DNA of 64,000 nucleotides, from the NCBI RefSeq assembly GCF_000143415.4, contig NW_003314287.1, forward strand, positions 1,061,160 to 1,125,159. Reading direction: 5' to 3'. This document shows, in pieces, positions 35,460 through 45,519 of this stretch. The notes beneath the pieces are model-generated. The model was not told where the DNA came from, made no database searches, and saw only the letters and a list, made by a program, of their open reading frames with translations. Position 1 is the stretch's first letter. Each line of letters starts with the position of its first letter. The stretch is from Selaginella moellendorffii. Lineage: Eukaryota; Streptophyta; Lycopodiopsida; Selaginellales; Selaginellaceae. The position numbers and the translations under genes were made by a program.

Positions 35460-36050
35460 GCTCCAGGTCTTCAAGGTGGCGCTCCAGTTCCAGCTCCGGC
35501 TCCAGCGCCAGCTGCTTTCGTTCATGCTCGCGGCCACCTCCCTGGTGATCGAGCTCCAGCGCCTGCTCTCCTTGATCATGCTCGCCACCACGATCCAGCT
35601 CCACCAGCAGCGGTGTGCCATCATCATCACGGTGATGGAGCTCCTCTGGTTGTTCACCACCATCACCATGGTCACCATCATGGAGGACGCCACCACCACC
35701 ACCACCACCACCACCACCGTCGCCACGGTCACAACGCAGCAGTGGCCACACCGACACCCGCGGCAGTAGTTACAGTGGCTCGTAGGACGCCGTGGTCGCT
35801 GCTCCAGCTTCTTCTCTGGGTTTTGGTTGCGATCTTGGTGCTGCTTGCGTGCTTTTTGCTAGTGCGATGGATGTTATCTCGAAGGAAACAGCGCAGGAAT
35901 GCGATCTTTCAGGACCCCGGGTGGCGGATCGAAGTGACGAATCCTCTGGCAGTTGTGGTGGACGATTCTCTGACTGAGAAGAAAGAGAGCGAGTGGAGGA
36001 TTAAAGTGCTAAACGCACAGGAGGAAGACGATCTGACTATGAGCTTGTGA
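35271..36050 (+). CDS. His/Ala/Pro-rich protein with C-terminal membrane helix (uncertain)
   Basis: A 259-codon frame starting at the ATG at 35274-35276 region. It is low complexity at first (Ala/Pro/His-rich with a run of nine His near residue 145), then has a clear membrane helix SLLQLLLWVLVAILVLLACF, a basic stop-transfer (RWMLSRRKQRR) and a soluble tail ending EEDDLTMSL. The first part overlaps, in another frame, the tubulin-chimera exon that has the stronger GC3 bias, so only the C-terminal about 100 residues are convincing as a protein. In arm 2 the same tail exists (40407-40715) but the upstream frame is broken. Function unknown. Confidence 0.4.
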   Translation: MDASLHQEAMVSRDHGPPTLGAPRHGGHHRASHPRAPDPAHRAAHGHHHPRASHGGHEPAPALAPGLQGGAPVPAPAPAPAAFVHARGHLPGDRAPAPALLDHARHHDPAPPAAVCHHHHGDGAPLVVHHHHHGHHHGGRHHHHHHHHHRRHGHNAAVATPTPAAVVTVARRTPWSLLQLLLWVLVAILVLLACFLLVRWMLSRRKQRRNAIFQDPGWRIEVTNPLAVVVDDSLTEKKESEWRIKVLNAQEEDDLTMSL

Positions 36051-36220
36051 AAGTACGGTGCTACCAGCATAGCAAGTGGTCGAGAGGTTTAAGCGGTGGG
36101 ATTAGTGTGGTCTAGATTCGCTCTAAACGGCACCAACTGACGATGCCTTACTCTCATGAAGTACCGAGGCGGTCATCTGGACGCTCAAACGGTTGATACT
36201 GCGTTGGAAGGCCAGTTCCA

Positions 36221-36680
36221 GTGTTTGGAGTGAAGAAGGACACAGAGAGCTTCGTCGATCTGCAAAGGTCGGGTCGAAGCCTCGTCAAGTTTTTAAACGA
36301 ATACCCCGGAAGCAACATCGTGGACTATCTTGATTGCCGGCTATGCTCAGCTCGACGAACCGGACGAGCTGTTTCAACGGCTATGCTCAACCGCCGAAAG
36401 TTTAACTGTCGTGGCAGAACTGAAGGCTTGTGGAAGCTTGGCAGCTCTGGCAATTGGGAAGGTAACCCACTTGACTGTCTCCAGATATAGAGACGAAGTC
36501 ATTGTGTCCGTGGCCAACTCAAAGCGGGAGTATCACTGGTGTAGTACCGCGAAGGACTGCCGAGTTATGGTCGAAGTCTTAAAACCAGACGGTGCTTCAC
36601 TTCATCCTCGCTGAGTGTAGCCATGCTGGCTTCGTCGACACAGCAATCCAGGAATGAGCTGATCGTAGGTAACTCCAGAT
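36221..36680 (+). pseudogene. PPR pseudogene piece, arm 1
   Basis: Fragments of a PPR protein in shifting frames: GSNIVDYL, then IAGYAQLDEPDELFQRL, TVVAELKACGSLAALAIGK, and ECSHAGFVDTAIQE after a KPDG block. All are typical PLS-type repeat pieces. The arm 2 counterpart is at about 39800-40260. Confidence 0.75.
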
Positions 36681-36834
36681 CTGGAGCACTTTCACTGTAT
36701 GGTGGTGAGGCTGTCGTAAACGATGCCTCTGTTGATTATATTTTATGCTTTAAGATTTATTTCGACTTTTATTTATTGAAAAAGAAGAATATGTGGAATT
36801 TTTGGAGGAGATTTAGTTATCTTTTATTATTTTG

Positions 36835-37495
36835 GGAAAGAGAGAAGAGGCTATAACATATATAATATGAAAAGGTGGTTTTAAAGAATTATAAACTTTG
36901 TTTCTCTTTTCTGTCAACATTTTTGGTTCTGAAACACAAAGTTGTCTGAGTGTGTGCCAGTGTTCTTGTGGATAGCAAGCTCAACAACTTTACAATAGAC
37001 TAGGCATGTCAAAGAGAGAGTTAATAGCAGCTTAGCTAATAAAAGATGATAAAATCAATTCTTCCTTTATAATAACTAAAAGTAGAAACAAAATTTAAGG
37101 CATAAAATAATTAACATAGCTTTTCACATCCTCTAGAAAGTTCAAATATAATTTTTGCTTTCTTGGTTCCCAAAACCAATCCATTATTGAGTAATGCCAA
37201 GAAAAATCCTTACAACCATTTCTGAGAGTATACTCATAACAGCCCTTCTTGTCAATTGTTCCTGAAGAGGATCATACTTCTCCAGGAATTCATCAAGGTC
37301 TGGAACATCATCTACCCCAATATTTTGCCCAAAATTCATAATAATTTTACTTTTTGACAATACTTTATATGCTAAAAGTTTAATTGGAGGAGTGAGAAAA
37401 ATTAATGGAGAGGCTATAATTAAAATAGTATGGTTAAAAGAGCATAGTGAAAATGTTGTGGGATACCAAAATGGTTATAAAAATGATAAGAAATA
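36835..37495. other. AT-rich insert specific to arm 1
   Basis: About 660 bp absent from arm 2, where homologous flanks (TTTTATTA and TGGCATTTTGCT) are joined directly. No coding or terminal repeat was recognised. Confidence 0.55.
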
Positions 37496-37745
37496 AAGGA
37501 GTGTTGCTTTGGCATTTTGCTTTGAACGTGATCACTTGGGAAGTGGAAGAATGTTATAGCCAGACAGAAGCAAGCTGCAGCCTACATGCATATGGGATTG
37601 TAGGCAAAGTTCAGAAGAAGCTCGAACACTGACAAATATGGAATCATTCATAAGTTCGTACTTATGCGATAAAACTCACGAACATAGGGACAAGATGGCT
37701 TCTCAAGGCTGCTCTCAAGGATCAGGGGTATGTTTCAGACGTAGG

Positions 37746-39365
37746 AGCCATTGCATGAGACATTCCTAAAGAAGAAAAAGAGGAGTCGTTTTGTGGGTAC
37801 AGCAGGAGGCTGGCTATCATCGTGAGTTCAGAAGCAACGATGTGTATTGGCAAGAATTTGCATGTAGACCTGCAATGTTTCATCTCCACTCATAACTGCA
37901 AAGGTAGCTTGGCACTCAATCTCTTTTTCCAGCACATAGTAGCAAGGCTGTCAACTTGAGAAGCGTGCCAGCTGATTCCAGGATGGAAAATGGATTTTCC
38001 ATCCTGGTAAGAACTAAGTTTACCTCTTTTGCTCACCAAAAATAGATTCCACATTCTAAACAGCCTCTTGGACTCTACTCCCAAGTGTGGGATGCTCAGC
38101 AAGTTTTCACAGTACTTATGAGCAGCTGAAGGAAATGATGAAGCCAAGAAAGGAATGGCTCTTCATTTGGCAGCTTGCAAGGTGGGCTATGATCTTGATG
38201 TGTTTGTAGCAAGGAGTCTGGTGGATCTATACGTAAGGAGTGGGAGCATGGAAGATTCATGCAGGATGGGTGCGAAGTGTGGATATGAAGCTGATGCATT
38301 TGTTGTGAGCAGCCTTGTGAACATATGGAAGCATCATAAGTGTTTGAGAGGATGAAAAACCATGACATTGGTTGTATGGAATATAATCATCATGGGACAT
38401 GCACCTTGAGCTCTTCTATTGGATGTAATGAGATGCTAGACTTTGCATGAAGTAAAAAAACATTGTTTCATAGGATATGTTTAGAATACTCCTCAAAATA
38501 TCCACTTTTGCTTTCAAGCTCTACAAGCAAGCTGGCAGCCAAACACTCAGGCTTAACAGCAAAGGTGGACATTTTGAGGGAATATAGACAAGAATCTGCC
38601 ACTTGTGTGCTTGCTCATCAGATTATATGGGAAGTCTGAAGACATGGCTATTGATCGAGAAGTTTAAATGCATCACTATCACAATGACACACTTTTGCAT
38701 AAATCTAATCTTCATCCAAAGGAAATAAATGCAAAGGGGTATAATAATGACATCATTGTTCCCACTATTATCTCTCTTTAAACCACTATGGCCTGGCTTT
38801 AATCCAAAGGAGTGTGCTGCCACCACCTTGCTAGTGCCTCAAGATTACCTTGAATTTGGATTTACCCACTTTGTTGTCTTTTGCCATGGGTATGAATCTA
38901 TTGCTTCAAACAAGAGAACTCCCAAAACAAAACTTAAGGGCCAAACATCTCCTCTTTCCAATGGCTTTCTTATACACTTCCAATACCAATTGTATCAACA
39001 TTCTACTTTCTATTTGTTGGCACTTTTGCACAAAGAAGAAAGAGTCCACAAGCTTCACATGAAGGATTTTTGGGGCAGCTTGGACATGAGATGATTGGTA
39101 GTTTCCTTTAAATGGGGGATATTGTCATTTGAGGGGCATTGCTATTTTGAAGTGTGAGAGATAGGGTATAGAAAAAAATAAGGAAAACTAACTTTTTGCT
39201 CTAGCTTTAGTTATGATTGTAGATTTGCTATGTGTGTTCTTATAGGTTTTACATCCAAGTCAAGATATACACTGAGTTTATTCACCTCCTTAATGTCATA
39301 TGGAACATTTAATTTTAAAATAACATCATCAATAGTATTATGACTATCATTAACTCTTCATTAGG
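37746..39365. other. Spacer of the inverted repeat with PPR relic
   Basis: About 1.6 kb between the arms. At 38155-38355 a plus-strand frame reads VGYDLDVFVARSLVDLYVRS and CGYEADAFVVSSLVNIW, two PPR repeats of a decayed gene. A 121-codon frame at 38729-39094 has no recognised domain. Confidence 0.6.
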
Positions 39366-39799
39366 ACCACCCCCACGTCTGAAATGTACCCCTGATCCTT
39401 GAGAGCAGCCTTGAGAAGCCATCTTGTCCCTATGTGCGTGAGTTTTATCCCATAAGTACGAACTTATGAATGATTCCACGTTTGTCAGTGTCCAAGCTTC
39501 TTCTGAACTTTGCCTACAGGCCCATATGCATGTAGGCTGCAGCTTGCTTCTTGTCTGGCTATAACATTCTTCCACTTCCCAAGTGATCACATTCAGAGCA
39601 AAATGCCAAATAATAAAATTATTAGCTAATAAAAGATACGATGATATCAACTATTTAATCTCCTTCAAACATTCCACATATTCAATAAATAAAAGTCGAA
39701 ATAAATCTTAAAGCATAAAATATAATCAACAAAGGCATCGTTTTCGCCATCTCGACAGCCTCACCACCATACAGTGAAAGTGCTCCAGATCTGGAGTTA

Positions 39800-40260
39800 C
39801 GTACGATCAGCTCATTGCCTGGATTGCTGTGTCGACCAAGCCAGCATGGCTACACTCAGTAAGGATGAAGTGAAAGCAATCCCGTCCGGTTTTAGACTTC
39901 CAGAACAAAGCTGCAAGTGACCATCGCAGTACTACATTCTCAGCACCAGCGATACTCCCGCCTTGAGTTGGCCACGGATGCAATGACTTCGTCTCTATAT
40001 CTGGAGATAGTCAAGTGAATTACAGAGCTGCCAAGCTTCCACAAGCCTTCAGTTCTGCCACGAAAGTTTATCAGCATCCGTTGAAACAGCTCGTCCGGTT
40101 CGTTGTACTGAGCATAGCCAGCAATCAAGATAGTCCACGATGTTGCTTCCGGGGTATTCGTTTAAAAACTTGATGAGGCTTCGACGTGACCTTTGCAGAT
40201 CGACGAAGCTCTCTGTGTCTTCTTCACTCCAAACACTGGAACAGGCCTTCCAACGCAGTA
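39800..40260 (-). pseudogene. PPR pseudogene piece, arm 2
   Basis: Same decayed PPR segment as 36221-36680, with IAGYAQYNEPDELFQRM and the shared SNIVDYLDC and YRDEV blocks in different frames. Several indels differ between arms. Confidence 0.75.
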
Positions 40261-40406
40261 TCAACCGTTTGAGAGTCCAGATGACAGCCTCGGTACTTCA
40301 TGAGAGTAAGGCATCGTCAGTTGGTGCCGTTTAGAGCGAATCTAGACCACACTAATCCCACCACTTAAACCTCTCGACCACTTGCTATGCTGGTAGCACC
40401 GTACTT

Positions 40407-40715
40407 TCACAAGCTCATAGTCAGATCGTCTTCCTCCTGTGCGTTTAGCACTTTAATCCTCCACTCGCTCTCTTTCTTCTCAGTCAGAGAATCGTCCACC
40501 ACAACTGCCAGAGGATTCGTCACTTCGATCCGCCACCCGGGGTCCTGAAAGATCGCATTCCTGCACTGTTTCCTTCGAGATAACATCCATCGCCCTAGCA
40601 AAAAGCACGCAAGCAGCACCAAGATCGCAACCAAAACCCAGAGAAGAAGCTGGAGCAGCGACCACGGCGTCCTACGAGCCACTGTAACTACTGCCGCGGG
40701 TGTCGGTGTGGCCAC
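40407..40715 (-). CDS. Membrane-anchored tail protein frame, arm 2 (uncertain)
   Basis: 102 codons with a membrane helix (SLLQLLLWVLVAILVLLACF), a basic flank, and a soluble C-terminus identical in sense to the arm 1 frame ending at 36050 (one Val-to-Gly and one Arg-to-Cys change). Upstream, the long low-complexity frame is disrupted in this arm. Unknown family; it may be the last exon of the gene described at 40977-42047 rather than a separate gene. Confidence 0.4.
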   Translation of the reverse strand: MATPTPAAVVTVARRTPWSLLQLLLWVLVAILVLLACFLLGRWMLSRRKQCRNAIFQDPGWRIEVTNPLAVVVDDSLTEKKESEWRIKVLNAQEEDDLTMSL

Positions 40716-40976
40716 TGCTGCGTTGTGACCGTGGCGACGGTGGTGGTGGTGGTGGTGGTGCTGGTGGCGTCCTCCATGATGGTGACCATGGTGATGGTGG
40801 TGACAACCAGAGGAGCTCCATCACCGTGATGATGATGGCACACCGCTGCTGGCGAGCATGATCAAGGAGAGCAGGCGCTGGAGCTCGATCACCAGGGAGG
40901 TGGCCGCGAGCATGAACGAAAGCAGCTGGCGCTGGAGCCGGAGCTGGAACTGGAGCGCCACCTTGAAGACCTGGAG

Positions 40977-41465
40977 CTAAAGCTGGCGCTGGCTCGTGGC
41001 CTCCATGAGATGCTCGAGGATGGTGGTGTCCATGCGCTGCTCGATGCGCTGGAGCTGGAGCTCGCGGGTGTGAAGCTCGATGATGGCCGCCATGCCGGGG
41101 CGCTCCAAGCGTTGGAGGCCCATGATCGCGAGAGACCATAGCTTCTTGATGGAGAGAAGCATCCATACCTGACGAAAGTGCGCGTTAGAAAAATCCAAGC
41201 GAGAAAGTATAACCTAACCTTGACTTGGAAAAAAATAGTAAAACTTTTGCCTTTGTGTGAAAAAAAGGGAACTGGTTTTTACGCTGTGGATTGCGCGGCG
41301 AGTTGGATCCTCCCCAAAGTCATTGTCGTCGATGGAAGCGTTCCGGTACTGCTGGTACACGGTCACCAGATCGTTGAGATTGCTCTCCGCCTCAGAGAAC
41401 TCGAGCTCGTCCATCTCCTCGCTGGTGTACCAGTGGAGAAACGCCTTGCGCCGGACCATGAGCAT
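40977..41465 (-). CDS. Chimeric protein with beta-tubulin C-terminal tail
   Basis: Exon 1 (41465-41283) encodes [20 protein letters not shown] followed by [20 protein letters not shown], unmistakably the C-terminal helix H12 region of beta-tubulin (canonical [20 protein letters not shown]), including the acidic end. A phase-0 GT/AG intron joins it to exon 2 (41168-40977), which encodes a Leu/Gln/Arg-rich helical segment ([20 protein letters not shown] to MEATSQRQL) with very strong GC3. Total 124 residues. The rest of tubulin (GTPase and core) is absent upstream, where a different ORF ends in TAG. So this looks like a captured tubulin exon spliced to new sequence. Whether the protein is made is unknown. 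Confidence 0.55.
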
Positions 41466-41532
41466 CAACCTATTTGTGAAACAATCGACTATTCAAGAAG
41501 AGTGGAAAGACAAAGTTTGTGTGAGCACATTC

Positions 41533-42047
41533 CTAGCTGTGCTTGAGCTTGTCCTTGAATTCCTGCTGGAACTTCTCCAAACACTCCAGCTCCATAGTCG
41601 AATTCCTCGAATCCGGAAAAGGAAGAGGGCGAGAAGCAGAAGCATCCAAGTTGGGAGAGTCTTCCATGGAATCAATGAGGTCTGGAAGCTCATCTTTCAT
41701 GTTTCCAAGGAGAGAGTGGAGGTCTTGATCTTGTTTGACAGGCGCAGTTGGCTTCGTTTTTACTTCGTGTGCAACACCAAAGAAGAGAGACGCGAGGAGC
41801 TGTGCCTGATGACATACAAGCAGGAAAAGACTAAAGACGGCGCTAGCAAGTTCGCTTCTGCTGCCGAACTTGCAGATCATGGTCCTCCAGAACGTCCGCC
41901 AGCAATCTTTCAGTGTTTCCCAGAAATATTTTCATAAGAGTCACCAGCTTTGCTCGTGAAACTTACTTGCCGGCGTAGCCGATCAAGTATCTTCCAGATT
42001 ATAAAAGCTCCCAGAGGCATCCCCAGACGCCAAGCAGCACTACGCAT
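41533..42047 (-). CDS. Small protein of unknown family beside the tubulin-tail gene
   Basis: Two exons, 42047-41967 and 41868-41533, joined at phase 0 with GT/AG ends; 138 residues. The N-terminus has two hydrophobic stretches (MPLGAFIIWKIL and VFSLFLLVCHQAQLLASLFF) that could be membrane helices. The remainder is acidic, with DQDLHSLLGNMKDELPDLID and a helical end LEKFQQEFKDKLKHS. No family recognised. In arm 1 only the last part is present (34718-34927), without the first exon. It could be the 5' part of the chimeric gene at 40977-41465 if an alternative splice avoids its TAG. Confidence 0.45.
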
Positions 42048-42529
42048 TTTGGTGATCCTCAACAAAGAGCAGGAGTTTTAAATCCAATCGAAAGAAAAAA
42101 ATCCAGGTAAAGGATGAGAAGTCACCTGAAACGGCTGAATCGCTTGAATCACACGACTTTGGATCATCGATTTGTATCTCGCGAATCAGCCTGTTCCCGC
42201 GATTGGCTATGGGTAAGGAGCCACAAAATATCAGATCCCAGATCAAGCATGGAACATTCAATTTCAGGGCTGAACGCATTCAGCCTTCATGCTAAGAGAT
42301 TGTGATGGGAATGGCACGACTGCTGCCAAGCATGTTGTGTAACACATTCGCCAATGTGTGTTTGGTTTGGGTGAGCGCTAAGAAAACACTCCCCCATAAT
42401 CAGTTTACAGTTTAAGTTTAAATGGTCATCTTCATTGAGAAGCCCTTTGTTAACCAATCCATAACAATCTAGATAGCATTATTTTAAAAAAATATTTTGT
42501 GCAAATTAGTGATAAAGTTTATTGAAATG

Positions 42530-42530
<1 letters not shown>
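42048..42530. other. Upstream region of the arm 2 genes
   Basis: GC content falls from about 42350. On the minus strand 42279-42060 could be 5' UTR with a CAG/GTGACTT donor-like site near 42126. No gene. Confidence 0.35.

Positions 42531-42532
<2 letters not shown>

Positions 42533-42604
<72 letters not shown>
42533..42604. repeat. TA microsatellite
   Basis: About 36 uninterrupted TA units, flanked by AT-rich sequence. Confidence 0.95.
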
Positions 42605-42607
<3 letters not shown>

Positions 42608-42859
42608 GATAAAAAAGGTTAATTATAAGCAATTAAAAAGAACAATTTGAGAAATAATTCATTCAGGTTTAAATATATAGTGATTTAGGATCCTAGAATA
42701 TTTAGGGCAAGCATTTTTGGGTTTAAGTATTACTAAGTTAGATAGCTTCTTGAAAAATCCAAATTCAAAAGCTTACATTTAAGGATCACATGTTTAAATT
42801 GATATTTGGTATATCATGAGACTTAATCAAGAGAGGATATCCAATTTGAAGCAAGTACT

Positions 42860-43165
42860 ATTGAGTGAGATTGGGCAATATGTTTTTTGACAAGATTAAT
42901 GTTAACTTATTAGATGAGTTATTACCATAGTACTATAGGTAAAAATAAGTCTTTTATAGGCTTGCTATAAGTAGCAAATAAGTTAGTCTATAGTTATTTA
43001 GTATGACATTAGTGGATCTTTATTATGTATGATTATAAGTGGATCAATCAAAATGATAAGGATTAGTTTATCTGTTCAAATAGTCATTATTGTATTCTCT
43101 CATAAACTTTTCTTAAATTAGATTAAAAATAATGTGAATACAAGTTTAATATTTAGTCAAGTTGA
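42860..43165 (+). mobile_element. Degenerate relic of the LARD internal region
   Basis: About 300 bp that align with the internal part of the LTR element at about 45541-45905: GAGATTGGGCAA, ATTATAAGTGGATCAATCAA, TTCAAATAGTCAT and TATAAACTTTTCTT occur in the same order. It carries many C-to-T and G-to-A changes and is much older than the intact element. It directly abuts MTPSL copy e. Confidence 0.8.
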
Positions 43166-43173
43166 GTCTGAAC

Positions 43174-44047
43174 ATAATGCAAAGCTTATCCCTTGCTTTG
43201 AGTTGCCTTTTCTTCCAAACAACATCTCCTTTGCTTGCCACTCAGATTCCTCTTCTCTCAGCCAAGAGCTCAATGAATGGCTTATTTCCAACCTTGCTAT
43301 CACTGACGAGAGTGCCAAAAAGAAGATCATTCAGTCAAGAGTCATGCTCTTAGCTTGTTTGATGCATCTCAATAGTGAGTAAGGCTTTTTCTGCCTATAA
43401 TCATGTTCTCGCCCTTGCCTGCAAAATAGTGACAAACATACAGAGATGAGAATGTAGAAGAAGAAGAGTAGAAGAGAAAAAAATAGAAGAGAATAGAATA
43501 AAAAACTCAGCCTCAAACCCCAAAAGTGTGAGTAAGGATAAACATATATTACTCTTTCAACTTTACTTTGCAATAACAACCATAGGTGGGATAAAATATG
43601 GTTAATTCAATGCAAATGTATATAACAGTGAATGGGAGTTGTTTTCTAGCATGTTTAAATGTTATTTATATACTACATGATTTTATAATCATTCCTAACT
43701 ACTTCTCACATAGGTTAGGTCTTTCTTCTTTTAATGCCTAAACTTAGATGTAACTCCATTTTGTCTAATTTTTCTTTTTCTATTCTGCTTGGAAAGATAT
43801 ACAAAATAAAATATTTACCTCTTCATCAAATGGGAAGAGGGATAGAGTCCTCATGAGGGAAGCATTTGTGGGTATACTTCCTAGTGGATGACATCCTCTA
43901 AGTCAAGTAGCCAAGAAGGTTATGGCACCCTCAAATCCATCATTTGGAGCATTGCCACCACTAGAATCTACAAAGCATCCAAGAAGCATAATCATCATTG
44001 TCTCATGCTATTGCTCTTGGTGGAAGTCATGGTAGAGCTCTGCAATC
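43174..44047 (+). pseudogene. MTPSL terpene synthase pseudogene, copy e (interrupted)
   Basis: N-terminal part intact in one frame ([20 protein letters not shown], then [20 protein letters not shown]). At about 43377, corresponding to codon 70, the homology stops for about 450 bp of AT-rich DNA and resumes at about 43830 (GGGAAGAGGGATAGAGTCCTC). A TAA-type stop lies where the DDILES codons were (near 43899). Homology ends abruptly at about 44047. The 450-bp piece has no recognised transposon ends. Confidence 0.88.
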
Positions 44048-44127
44048 TACCAGGAGTTGACAGGGCAGCCTTCTCTGGAAGCATGACCGACAACAGTTTG
44101 TTTCGGACGCTCGACGCCTTCTCCGGT

Positions 44128-44205
44128 GGTGGATCAAGACATCATCAATGAAGTCAGCCGTCACCTCCGGCATATCACAAAGAACCTCGTCCATCATCCG
44201 CTGAA
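44128..44205 (-). mobile_element. Short gypsy reverse-transcriptase fragment, inverted
   Basis: The reverse complement encodes [20 protein letters not shown], matching the RT palm of the gypsy elements (with the normal FIDD where copy 1 has FNDD). Only about 80 bp; it sits between MTPSL copy e and the LARD. Confidence 0.75.
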
Positions 44206-44349
44206 AAGTCCACTTCCCATAGCTTTTCCTTTAGAACAACTAAGATGGTGAGTATGAGGTAGTTTAATAGCTTATTTGGACATGCACAATTCTAAGACAC
44301 GTTGCAAAATAATTGATTTACTTTGTCATTGGAAATTGCTATATGTCAA

Positions 44350-45500
44350 TGTCGTGCATGTGACTTCGGGTATCGAAAGTTACCTATCGGCTAGTCCTTA
44401 CGGAACTCTTACCTTACTGCCACGATGGCAGGAGGTCGGTATTGCTGGACCCGTTATCAGTTTCCACCTAAGCTAGTTGAGAAACTGGTCATCACATGTG
44501 CACTTAGACCGGAAGGGCACTAAGGAAGGAAATCCTAAGTTGTCATTTAGTCAAGCAGACTTGACACGGTGATGAGAAACTCATGATGTTAGCTTGCACT
44601 TGCTAGTGTTAGGAACCCCCGCGATATTGAGATTGGTCCCTCAATATTCGCTAGATGATAGCTTACCGTGTCTGCCAAACACCCTCGCTATCATGCCCTT
44701 TGTGTTAGTCTCATTTTGGTCCCAAATGCTATTTATGGAAAGTGTCCAGATTTGCTCATTTGGCATATCTACGGAATGTAGAGATCGGCCTGAACACAAT
44801 GGTGTTCGTCCCGTGTCCAAATTCACAATCTAAGGACATTCCATATTTAGTAAGTTTTGAGTTTGTCCCAGAGACTAACTCCTGATACTAAGGGAGGCTT
44901 GGGGTGAAAGCCCAAAGCGTGTGTTCCTCAAGGGGGGGGGGGGCTGTGGGGGGTTCCAAATGTATAGTAGGGATAGTGGGTAGGTCGGGCATGGCCGACC
45001 AACCTGAGGCATAGTCTAGCTCCCGCTTGCGTGCCTGTCCTTGTTCTGCGTCCGGCTTGGGTCTAAGCCCAAGTTCCATTCCATGCTAGCTGGTGGAGTA
45101 CCCATATCCTCACGTTAGGCCACCGGTATGCCGAAATAGCGCCAGACTCCGTTTGGCTCCGTTTTGTGTGCTGGTCCTGGCATTGGTATGCTGGTTGCTC
45201 CAGGACTGTTCCAAGTCGCTCCGGGCTCTTGTCCCTTCGCTCCTTGGGCTATATGCTCAGGAGCTGCTCCGTGGTCCGGTTCCATCACTCCTTGGCGTCA
45301 CGCTTGGGAGTTTGGCACCGTTCGTTCGTTCAGTGGCTCAAGGCCCTGAACCTTGGGTTCCTGTGGACACGTGGCATGGACACGTGGCATGTGACACATG
45401 GCATCTGTCACGTGGCACAAAGAGGGTTTAGGTTCCGCTTCGTGGTGTTATCCTATGGTAAATCACCATAGGATAAAGGGTCAAAACCACGTGCGTTACA
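44350..45500 (+). repeat. 5' LTR of LARD element
   Basis: 1151 bp, TG...CA ends. It differs from the right LTR by 8 transitions and 2 one-base indels by my count (about 0.7%). It contains a G-run (12 G at about 44931), a cluster of ACGTGGC motifs near 45366-45418, and a hairpin TATCCTATGGT/ACCATAGGATA at about 45449-45475. Confidence 0.95.
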
Positions 45501-45502
45501 TT

Positions 45503-45519
45503 TGGTATCAGAGAATACG
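45503..45519 (+). promoter_or_regulatory. Primer-binding site of the LARD
   Basis: TGGTATCAGAG immediately after the 5' LTR is the standard complement of the 3' end of initiator tRNA-Met, used to prime minus-strand synthesis. Confidence 0.88.

Larger units (their letters stand above)
34715..37745 (+). repeat. Large inverted repeat, arm 1
   Basis: Matches the reverse complement of 39366-41745. Homology runs from CCTGTCAAACAAGATCAAGA at 34718 to AAGGATCAGGGGTA near 37725. Arm 1 carries an extra AT-rich insert of about 660 bp (about 36835-37495) not present in arm 2. Relative to arm 2 it has deletions in the tubulin-tail part and begins abruptly inside the gene whose first exon exists only beside arm 2. 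So arm 1 is the derived copy, inserted beside MTPSL copy d. Confidence 0.9.
39366..41745 (-). repeat. Large inverted repeat, arm 2
   Basis: Reverse-complement counterpart of 34715-37745 (without the 660-bp insert). It retains the longer, more intact versions of the genes and continues outward into their first exon (41746-42047), so it is the likely source copy. Confidence 0.9.

Noticed and set aside
35690-35720. Short CAC/ACC repeat as a possible regulatory or CRISPR-like array
   Set aside because: It is a trinucleotide microsatellite in both inverted-repeat arms; no spacers or direct-repeat structure exist, and this is a plant genome.
36221-36680. Possible functional PPR gene
   Set aside because: Repeat pieces are spread over three frames with stops in both arms; classed as pseudogene.
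44594-44833. 79-codon frame found identically at 50572-50811
   Set aside because: Identity is explained by the two LTRs of the same element; no domain.
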